Assembly: GCA_021166815.1 (NCBI GenBank)
Contig: JAJPEO010000353.1
Location: 1-6,949 of the forward strand
Direction: 5' to 3'
Origin: Nocardioides sp.
GTDB lineage: Bacteria; Actinomycetota; Actinomycetes; Propionibacteriales; Nocardioidaceae
Length of the DNA stretch: 6,949 nucleotides
Part shown: piece after piece, positions 1 to 4,282 of the stretch
How the letters are laid out: each line of letters starts with the position of its first letter
Numbering within the stretch: position 1 is the first letter of the stretch
Translations under genes and position numbers: made by a program
The notes under the pieces: model-generated
What the model was told of the DNA's origin: nothing
The model's database searches: none
What the model saw: the letters and a program-made list of their open reading frames with translations, nothing else

Positions 1-12
1 GACGCGTGCCAT
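1..12 (-). CDS. possible start of the next operon gene (only 4 codons visible)
   Basis: On the minus strand an ATG at 12..10 lies two bases after the TGA (17..15) of the dehydrogenase gene and reads Met-Ala-Arg-Val to the window edge. The spacing matches the tight coupling of the upstream gene pair, so a third co-transcribed gene may begin here. Nothing can be said about its product. No strong Shine-Dalgarno sequence is visible apart from a weak GG-rich stretch inside the preceding gene. This rests on position alone and could be chance. Confidence 0.3.
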
Positions 13-14
13 CG

Positions 15-1688
15 TCAGCCGACCCGTACGGCAGCGTCGCGGGCGGCGATGTGGCCGAAGACGATCGAGGGACCGATGGTCGCGCCGGGACCGGCGTACT
101 CGTTGGCCATCACCGACGCGCTGGCGTTGCCCGTGGCGTACAGGCCCTCGATCACCGAGCCGTCCTCGCGCAGGACCCGGCCGTGCTCGTCGCAGACCAG
201 CCCGCCCTTGGTGCCGAGGTCGCCGATCTCGATGCGGATCGCGTAGAAGGGCGCCTTGTCGATGACGTCGAGGTTGGGGTTGGTGAGGTTGGGGTCGCCG
301 TAGTAGTGGTCGTACGCCGACTCGCCGCGCCCGAAGTCCTCGTCGACGCCGGAGCGCGCGAAGCCGTTGAACCGCTCGATCGTCTCCACGAGGTTGTCCT
401 CGTGCACGCCGATCGACTGCGCGAGCTCACGGATCGAGCCCGCCTTGTGCACGGTGCCGGCGTCGTAGAACGACTGCGGGAACGGGGCGCCGGGCAGGAC
501 CTGCGCGAAGGGGTAGCGCGAGCGGGCCCGGGCGTCCATCACGCACCACGCCTCGACGTGCTTGCCCTCGAGCTGGTCGTGCACGAAGTTGACGTACGGC
601 GAGGACTCGTTGGTGAAGCGGCGACCGTCGGTGGAGACGATGACCTGGCCCGGGATCGCGCGCTCGGAGACGAGCGGGATCATGGGGCCGGCGGGGTGGG
701 CCACGCTCGGCATCCACCAGGCGTCGTCCATGAAGTCGACCGCGGCGCCGAGCTCCATGCCGGCGACGATGCCGTCGCCGGTGTTCTCGCGGGCACCCAG
801 GCTGCGGTCGGGGCGCGCTCCCTCGGGGAGGTGGGCCTCGCGCAGCTCGGGCGAGTGGTCGAAGCCGCCGCAGGCCAGCAGCACGCCACGGCGGGCGTGG
901 ATCCTGGTGGGCACGCCGTCGCGCGTGACCTCGACACCCACCACCTGCGCGCCGTCGACCACGAGGGCGGTCATCGGGGTGCGCAGCCACAGCGGGATCT
1001 CCGCGTCCTTGAGCGCCATGCGCAGGCGGGCGACCAGCGCGCGGCCGCCGGTCGCCATGTGCCGGCGGCGGATCACGTTGGACGAGACGCGCCAGGCGGC
1101 CACGATCGACTTCCACCGGCCCCGCCAGGTGCGCTTGACCATGGCGAGGTCGCGGTAGTCGGCCGCGGTGATCCACAGGCCGAGGGGGCCTTTCATGCTG
1201 TTGGGGCGCTGGAACGCCTCGTCGGCCCCCAGCTTGCGGGTGTCGAACGGCTTCGGCTCGACGGAGCGGCCGAGGGGGCGACCGCCCTCCCACTCGGGGT
1301 GGTAGTCGGAGTACCCCTTGGTCCACGCCAGGCGCCACCACCGGCTGCGGCCGAGCAGCTCCATGGCGGCCGGGCCGTGGTCGACGTACGCCTCCAGGCG
1401 GGCCCGCGGGACCTTGCCCTCGGTGAGCAGCTCGAGGTAGCGCAGGATCGACTCGCGGCTGTCGTCATGGCCGGCGGCACGCAGGGTCGGGTTGTTGGGG
1501 ATCCAGATCCCGCCGCCCGAGATGCCGGTGCTGCCGCCGTACATCTTGGCCTTCTCGACCACCAGCGTCGACAGGCCCGCGTCGTGGGCGCTGAGCGCGG
1601 CGGCCATGCCGCCTCCGCCCGAGCCGACGACGAGGAAGTCGACCTCGTGGTCCCAGGTGCCGGTCGCCGGCACTGCCGTCGCGCCCAT
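15..1688 (-). CDS. 3-ketosteroid delta1-dehydrogenase (KstD) family FAD flavoprotein, long type
   Basis: A protein of 557 aa. KstD enzymes remove hydrogens at C1 and C2 of a 3-keto ring A, which activates the steroid nucleus for opening. Seen: an N-terminal FAD-binding VVGSGGGG (residues 20-27) followed by VVEKAKMYGGSTGISGG (43-59); MATGGRAL (211-218); ANTGDGI-type ENTGDGI (301-307); NESSPY (360-365); and a C-terminal DLGTKGGL and GLYATGNASAS. The tyrosines known to be catalytic in KstD have counterparts at Tyr126 or Tyr129, Tyr365 and Tyr531, and the catalytic glycine at Gly535. The usual YPGPG loop reads YAGPG here (531-535). The length and the extra segment at about 145-210 match the roughly 560-aa mycobacterial type rather than the 510-aa Rhodococcus KstD1. 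The ATG start (1688) shares one base with the hydrolase stop, implying translational coupling. The family is secure. The true substrate (steroid, 5-alpha steroid or another cyclic ketone) is not. Confidence 0.9.
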   Translation of the reverse strand: MGATAVPATGTWDHEVDFLVVGSGGGGMAAALSAHDAGLSTLVVEKAKMYGGSTGISGGGIWIPNNPTLRAAGHDDSRESILRYLELLTEGKVPRARLEAYVDHGPAAMELLGRSRWWRLAWTKGYSDYHPEWEGGRPLGRSVEPKPFDTRKLGADEAFQRPNSMKGPLGLWITAADYRDLAMVKRTWRGRWKSIVAAWRVSSNVIRRRHMATGGRALVARLRMALKDAEIPLWLRTPMTALVVDGAQVVGVEVTRDGVPTRIHARRGVLLACGGFDHSPELREAHLPEGARPDRSLGARENTGDGIVAGMELGAAVDFMDDAWWMPSVAHPAGPMIPLVSERAIPGQVIVSTDGRRFTNESSPYVNFVHDQLEGKHVEAWCVMDARARSRYPFAQVLPGAPFPQSFYDAGTVHKAGSIRELAQSIGVHEDNLVETIERFNGFARSGVDEDFGRGESAYDHYYGDPNLTNPNLDVIDKAPFYAIRIEIGDLGTKGGLVCDEHGRVLREDGSVIEGLYATGNASASVMANEYAGPGATIGPSIVFGHIAARDAAVRVG

Positions 1689-2554
1689 CAGTCGTTCCTC
1701 GTCAGGAAGGCGAGCACGACGGCCTCCCAGGCCGACTTCTGCTCGATCATCGCCCAGTGCCCGCAGTTGGGCAGGACGTGCAGCTCGACGTCGGGGATCG
1801 TGCGCATCGGGACCAGCGCCATGTCGAGCGGGCTGACCCGGTCGTCGCGACCCCAGGTGATCAGGGTGCGGGCGCGGACCTTGTGGAGCATGGCCCAGTA
1901 CGGCGGCTCGTCGCTCGCCGCAGCGGCCTTGCCCATGGCCTCGACGGCCGCGCGGGAGTACATCCGGCGCGCCGCCTTCAGCGTCTCGGGGTCGGTGGCC
2001 TGCGCCCAGCGGTCCTCGATCATCTCCTCGGTGACCAGGGAGCGGTCGAAGACCATCGAGCTGAGCCACTCGACCAGCCGCTCGCGGCTGGGGTTCTCGG
2101 TGAACTCCATGAGCAGGTTGATGCCCTCGCCCGGGGCGGGGCTGAAGATGTTGCGGCCCATGCCGCCGACGGTGACGAGCCGGCGCACGCGGTCGGGCTG
2201 GGCGATCGCCAGCCGGGTGCCGACGATGCCGCCCATCGAGTTGCCGATGACGTCGACCTGGTCGAGGCCGAGGCCGTCGAGGAACCGGACGACGGCCGGC
2301 AGCGCGGCGACCATCGGGTGCTGGTCGGTCGGGTCGCTCACCCCGAAGCCGGGGAGCTCGAGCACCAGGCAGCGGAAGTGCTCGGCGAAGACGCCCAGGT
2401 TGCCAGCGAAGTTGCGCCAGCCGGACACCCCGGGGCCGGATCCGTGCAGCATGAGCAGCGGGGGCGCGTCGGCCGGTCCCGCCTCGTGGTAGCGCAGCAC
2501 GCCGCTGTCGGTCGCCAGCTCGCGCAGGGTGTCGTCGTAGCTCAGGTCACTCAC
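1688..2554 (-). CDS. alpha/beta hydrolase of the meta-cleavage-product (HsaD/BphD-like) hydrolase family
   Basis: A protein of 288 aa, close to the family's usual 280-290. These enzymes hydrolyse a C-C bond in vinylogous 1,5-diketones produced by extradiol ring cleavage; HsaD acts on the opened steroid A ring. Seen: the oxyanion-hole motif HGSGPG (37-42), nucleophile elbow GNSMGG with Ser106, acid Asp238 in WGRDDRVSPLD, and base His266 in CGHW. The GHW and DRVxPLD forms are typical of this subfamily rather than of generic esterases. The start chosen is GTG at 2554 (Val-Ser-Asp-Leu). The frame stays open further upstream, to 2758, but that part has no family similarity and overlaps the divergent gene. 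The stop overlaps the next gene's ATG by one base. The catalytic triad is complete, so activity is expected. The substrate is inferred only from company, and a lipase or ester hydrolase role cannot be excluded. Confidence 0.88.
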   Translation of the reverse strand: MSDLSYDDTLRELATDSGVLRYHEAGPADAPPLLMLHGSGPGVSGWRNFAGNLGVFAEHFRCLVLELPGFGVSDPTDQHPMVAALPAVVRFLDGLGLDQVDVIGNSMGGIVGTRLAIAQPDRVRRLVTVGGMGRNIFSPAPGEGINLLMEFTENPSRERLVEWLSSMVFDRSLVTEEMIEDRWAQATDPETLKAARRMYSRAAVEAMGKAAAASDEPPYWAMLHKVRARTLITWGRDDRVSPLDMALVPMRTIPDVELHVLPNCGHWAMIEQKSAWEAVVLAFLTRND

Positions 2555-2560
2555 CGGACC

Positions 2561-2566
2561 ACCGTA
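2561..2566 (-). promoter_or_regulatory. candidate -10 box TACGGT for the hydrolase-dehydrogenase operon
   Basis: On the minus strand TACGGT fits the actinobacterial TANNNT -10 pattern and ends six bases before the GTG at 2554. That spacing would place transcription start at or next to the start codon, giving a leaderless or nearly leaderless mRNA. The GGTGG that overlaps the box could instead act as a weak ribosome site on a longer transcript. No matching -35 was seen. Confidence 0.35.
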
Positions 2567-2578
2567 GGAACGAGGGAC

Positions 2579-2586
2579 CCGTACGG
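2579..2586. repeat. palindrome CCGTACGG, left copy
   Basis: A perfect 8-bp palindrome in the divergent promoter region, with an identical copy at 2663..2670, exactly 84 bp away centre to centre. That is about eight helical turns, so a protein bound at both would lie on the same DNA face. The caution is that GTAC-centred words are common in this genome: CCGTACGG also occurs inside the dehydrogenase gene at 24..31. Confidence 0.35.
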
Positions 2587-2603
2587 CCCCCTGCGCGTCC
2601 CGA

Positions 2604-2636
2604 TCACCGGGAACCACGAGACCGCTCACCGGGACC
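2604..2636. repeat. direct repeat of TCACCGGGA, 22-bp period
   Basis: TCACCGGGA occurs at 2604..2612 and 2626..2634, 22 bp apart (about two helical turns), in the middle of the divergent promoter region. A shorter TCACCGG lies at 2551..2557 over the hydrolase start codon. The arrangement resembles tandem sites for a regulator or activator, but high GC makes chance repeats of this size fairly likely. Confidence 0.3.
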
Positions 2637-2662
2637 GGCGCGGCGAGGCGGGGAGCCGGTCG

Positions 2663-2670
2663 CCGTACGG
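2663..2670. repeat. palindrome CCGTACGG, right copy
   Basis: The second copy of the 8-bp palindrome. It overlaps the candidate TACGGT -10 box of the flavin reductase gene, so a protein bound here would be expected to block that promoter. Confidence 0.35.
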
Positions 2671-2671
2671 T
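2666..2671 (+). promoter_or_regulatory. candidate -10 box TACGGT for the flavin reductase gene
   Basis: TACGGT fits the actinobacterial TANNNT pattern and ends seven bases before the ATG at 2679, which has no recognisable Shine-Dalgarno sequence. Together these suggest a leaderless transcript starting at the ATG. It mirrors the box found before the divergent hydrolase gene. Confidence 0.4.
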
Positions 2672-2678
2672 CCCCGGC

Positions 2679-3227
2679 ATGGACCAGACCGCAGAGATGA
2701 TCGCCCCGACCCCGGCGGACATGCGTCGTGCCATGGGCTCGTTCGCGTCCGGGGTCACCGTGGTGACGGGCTACGACGACGGCGAGCCGGTGGGCTTCGC
2801 GTGCCAGTCCTTCGCATCGGTGTCCCTCGAGCCGCCCCTGGTGCTCTTCTGCGCCGATCACCGCGGTCGCGCCTGGCCCCGCATCAAGCGGGCGGGCCGG
2901 TTCACGGTCAACGTGCTGCGCGAGGACCAGCGCGACCTGTGCGACCGCTTCGGCTCGAGCCGGGGCGAGAAGTACGACGGCCTCGACTGGACCATGTCCG
3001 CGTGGGGGACTCCCTGCCTGCCGGACGTGCTGATGCGCGTGCACGCCGAGGTCCACGACGTCCACACCGAGGGCGACCACGACGTGGTGGTCGGGCGTGT
3101 GCTGCAGCTGGAGACCACCGAGGCCGACGAGCGGCCGATGCTGTTCTACCGGGGGCGGTTCGGCATCGAGGACATGCACGCCAGGATCGCCCCGACCCTG
3201 TGGGGGTGGGGCGATCACTGGGGCTGA
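2679..3227 (+). CDS. flavin reductase domain protein, HsaB-like (reductase component of a two-component monooxygenase)
   Basis: A protein of 182 aa, the usual size for the stand-alone flavin-reductase family (split barrel, FMN-binding). Such proteins use NAD(P)H to reduce free FMN or FAD, which diffuses to a partner oxygenase; HsaB serves HsaA in steroid ring hydroxylation. Seen: GSFASGVTVVT (20-30), CQSFASVSLEPPLVLF (42-57) with the family's S-x-x-P-P-L core, GRFTVNVL (73-80), FGSSRGEKYDGLDW (91-104), the GDH motif (132-134) within GDHDVVVG, and LFYRGRFG (155-162). The start at ATG 2679 lacks a ribosome site; in-frame ATGs at 2697 and 2721 are alternatives, the latter just ahead of the conserved core. 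No partner oxygenase adjoins it. The LLM protein at 4283 is the only oxygenase-like candidate in view. Family confident, partner unknown. Confidence 0.88.
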   Translation: MDQTAEMIAPTPADMRRAMGSFASGVTVVTGYDDGEPVGFACQSFASVSLEPPLVLFCADHRGRAWPRIKRAGRFTVNVLREDQRDLCDRFGSSRGEKYDGLDWTMSAWGTPCLPDVLMRVHAEVHDVHTEGDHDVVVGRVLQLETTEADERPMLFYRGRFGIEDMHARIAPTLWGWGDHWG

Positions 3228-3252
3228 GCGGCTCCGGGGGGCTGAGCCGCTC
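3226..3252. terminator. bidirectional hairpin between convergent genes
   Basis: GAGCGGCTC (3226-3234) and GAGCCGCTC (3244-3252) are perfect 9-bp reverse complements around a 9-base, mostly G loop. The hairpin sits where the flavin reductase gene (stop 3225-3227, partly inside the stem) and the IclR gene (stop 3258-3256) converge, so it could end transcription from both sides. There is no T-tract on either side, as is common for terminators in high-GC actinobacteria. The hairpin lies within an imperfect 18-bp tandem duplication (3220-3237 and 3238-3255, 16 of 18 identical). Confidence 0.6.
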
Positions 3253-3255
3253 CGT

Positions 3256-4101
3256 TCAGAGGCGGGTGACCCCGCGGGCGCTGTCACGGGCCCGGCGGGG
3301 CCGCATGGCGTCGAGGCTGGGGAAGAGCGCCAGGGAGACCTGGCGGGCGGCGTCGAGCACGAGCGGACCGACCCGCTCGAGCTGGGTGCTGGGGTCGCCG
3401 ACCAGCGAGATCGCGGCGATCGGGCCCTCCGGCGCCTCGATGGCCGCCGCGACGCAGGCGATGTCCTCGAAGCACTCGCCCTGCTCGAAGGCGAGCCCAC
3501 GACTGCTGCGGATGCGGTGCATCTCCTGGTGGAACGCGTTGACGTCGACGATGGTGCTCTCGGTCATCCGCGACAGGGCGCAGCCCATGCGCTCCTCGAC
3601 GTCCTCGGGGTGGAGCCACGCCAGCATCGCCTTGCCGAGGGCGGTGGAGTGCGCCGGGGCGTGTCCCCCGACCCGCGACGGGACGCTCGTGGCGAAACGG
3701 CCACCGAGCTTGTCGAGGTAGCGCACGTGTCCCCCGTCGAGCGTGGCGAGGTGGACCGTGAGGCCGGTGCGCAGCATCAGCGTGTGCAGGAAGGGCGAGG
3801 CCGCCGACCGCAGCTCGATCGCGTCGTCACCGCCGCCGCCCAGCTGGATGGCGCGGCGACCGAGGCTGTAGCCGAAGCTGGTGTGCTCGAGCCACTGCAG
3901 CCGGACCAGCTGGTCGAGGATCCGGTGGGCGGTCGACCGCGGCAGGTGCGTGGCGCGCGCGACCTCCTCCAGGGTGAGTCGACTGGTGCGCTGGGGGAAC
4001 GCGTCGAGGATCAGGGTCATCCGCTCCACCATCGACGGCGGGAGCTGCGGACGCTCCTGCGACGACTCGTCGATGCTGGCTTCGGCAAGGGCGACGGACA
4101 C
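3256..4101 (-). CDS. IclR-family transcriptional regulator
   Basis: A protein of 281 aa, slightly long for IclR (about 250-270) because of an N-terminal tail of roughly 25 residues. Seen: a winged helix-turn-helix at about 25-85 containing LTLEEVARATHLPRSTAHRI (recognition helix near 54-62) and a wing at FGYSLGRRAIQLG, then an effector-binding domain from about 95 with TALGKAMLAWL and FEQGECFEDIACVAAAI, the usual IclR C-terminal signature region. IclR proteins bind small catabolic intermediates and repress or activate neighbouring operons. The GTG start at 4101 is chosen because GGAGG lies five bases upstream. It is divergent from the LLM gene across 181 bp with two repeated elements, one over its own probable promoter, which suggests autoregulation and control of the neighbour. 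The effector cannot be read from the sequence. Confidence 0.92.
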   Translation of the reverse strand: MSVALAEASIDESSQERPQLPPSMVERMTLILDAFPQRTSRLTLEEVARATHLPRSTAHRILDQLVRLQWLEHTSFGYSLGRRAIQLGGGGDDAIELRSAASPFLHTLMLRTGLTVHLATLDGGHVRYLDKLGGRFATSVPSRVGGHAPAHSTALGKAMLAWLHPEDVEERMGCALSRMTESTIVDVNAFHQEMHRIRSSRGLAFEQGECFEDIACVAAAIEAPEGPIAAISLVGDPSTQLERVGPLVLDAARQVSLALFPSLDAMRPRRARDSARGVTRL

Positions 4102-4106
4102 GGGGA

Positions 4107-4113
4107 CCTCCGG
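4107..4113 (-). promoter_or_regulatory. ribosome binding site CCGGAGG of the IclR gene
   Basis: On the minus strand CCGGAGG is a strong Shine-Dalgarno match, with GGAGG five bases before the GTG at 4101. It fixes the start there rather than at the in-frame ATG at 4149, 48 bases further upstream. Confidence 0.8.
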
Positions 4114-4115
4114 AG

Positions 4116-4132
4116 AAACTGAAATGAATTCT
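4116..4132. promoter_or_regulatory. operator-like element AAACTGAAAT-nnn-TTCT, copy 1
   Basis: AAACTGAAAT, three bases, then TTCT. A second copy at 4184..4200 matches at 14 of 17 positions, and the three differing bases are exactly the central ones. GAA and TTC form a partial inverted repeat. This A/T-rich element stands out in GC-rich DNA and overlaps the candidate -10 box of the IclR gene, the place expected for autorepression. Binding by this IclR protein is inference. Confidence 0.55.
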
Positions 4133-4133
4133 A
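4128..4133 (-). promoter_or_regulatory. candidate -10 box TAGAAT for the IclR gene
   Basis: On the minus strand TAGAAT matches TANNNT and is close to TATAAT. A start about seven bases downstream would give a leader of about 20 bases that includes the GGAGG ribosome site. The -35 position (around 4151-4156) reads GTAGCG, a poor match, so the promoter may need help or be weak. Confidence 0.4.
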
Positions 4134-4183
4134 GGACGTGCCGCAGCACACGCTACCTGCGAAGCAGCCCCCTGAGAAGAGCA

Positions 4184-4200
4184 AAACTGAAATTCGTTCT
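4184..4200. promoter_or_regulatory. operator-like element AAACTGAAAT-nnn-TTCT, copy 2
   Basis: The second copy of the 17-bp element, in the same orientation and 68 bp from the first. It lies 82 bp upstream of the LLM gene, a position suitable for activation or for looping with copy 1. Its right end runs into a possible 7-bp stem (4199-4205 with 4211-4217). Confidence 0.5.
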
Positions 4201-4231
4201 TCCCGGTCAGCGGGAGGCGCGAGACCCCGTC

Positions 4232-4264
4232 ACCGCCCCGGCGGTTGACTGGCGGTCCACCGCC
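4232..4264. repeat. twin palindromes with reciprocal arms, upstream of the LLM gene
   Basis: ACCGCC-CC-GGCGGT (4232-4245), then TGACT, then GGCGGT-CC-ACCGCC (4251-4264). Each half is a perfect inverted repeat around CC, and the second uses the same arms in the opposite order, so any ACCGCC can pair with either GGCGGT. Centres are 19 bp apart. The second ends six bases before the LLM ribosome site. This could be a paired protein-binding site or, if transcribed, alternative RNA hairpins. TTGACT at 4245-4250 resembles a -35 box but has no usable -10. Confidence 0.5.
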
Positions 4265-4269
4265 GAATG

Positions 4270-4275
4270 AGAGGA
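4270..4275 (+). promoter_or_regulatory. ribosome binding site AGAGGA of the LLM gene
   Basis: AGAGGA lies seven bases before the ATG at 4283 and supports that start. It is the first clear Shine-Dalgarno match after the twin palindromes. Confidence 0.7.
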
Positions 4276-4282
4276 CCCACCC

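Larger units (their letters stand above)
2555..2678. promoter_or_regulatory. divergent promoter region between hydrolase and flavin reductase genes
   Basis: These 124 bp separate two start codons that point away from each other, so they must hold both promoters if each gene has its own. They contain a TACGGT box close to each start, two identical CCGTACGG palindromes and a direct repeat of TCACCGGGA, each listed separately. No good -35 hexamer and no KstR- or KstR2-like operator was seen. Shared control of both transcripts by one regulator, possibly the nearby IclR protein, is plausible but not shown. Confidence 0.6.

Noticed and set aside
6..2492. Open frame of 828 codons on the plus strand across the hydrolase and dehydrogenase genes
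   Set aside because: It lies antisense to two genes with complete motifs, is dominated by Ala, Gly, Arg, Val and Asp, and shows no recognisable domain. Long antisense frames are expected at this GC content.
2555..2678. KstR or KstR2 operator
   Set aside because: Looked for the known KstR (TAGAAC...GTTCTA type) and KstR2 (CAAG...CTTG type) palindromes because of the steroid-like enzymes. Neither is present here or in 4102..4282.
2555..2758. Longer hydrolase start at 2758
   Set aside because: The extra 68 residues have no family counterpart, overlap the divergent reductase and would erase the promoter region. GTG at 2554 gives normal length.
1757..3721. Open frame of 654 codons on the plus strand
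   Set aside because: It crosses a divergent promoter, the flavin reductase gene in another frame and part of the IclR gene antisense. Low-complexity composition and no motif.
4102..4149. Longer IclR start at the ATG 4149
   Set aside because: There is a strong GGAGG five bases before the GTG at 4101, and the added 16 residues would be encoded by the -10 box and operator-like element.
4245..4273. Sigma-70 promoter built on TTGACT at 4245-4250
   Set aside because: No -10 hexamer at 16-18 bp spacing, and a start there would leave no room for the ribosome site.
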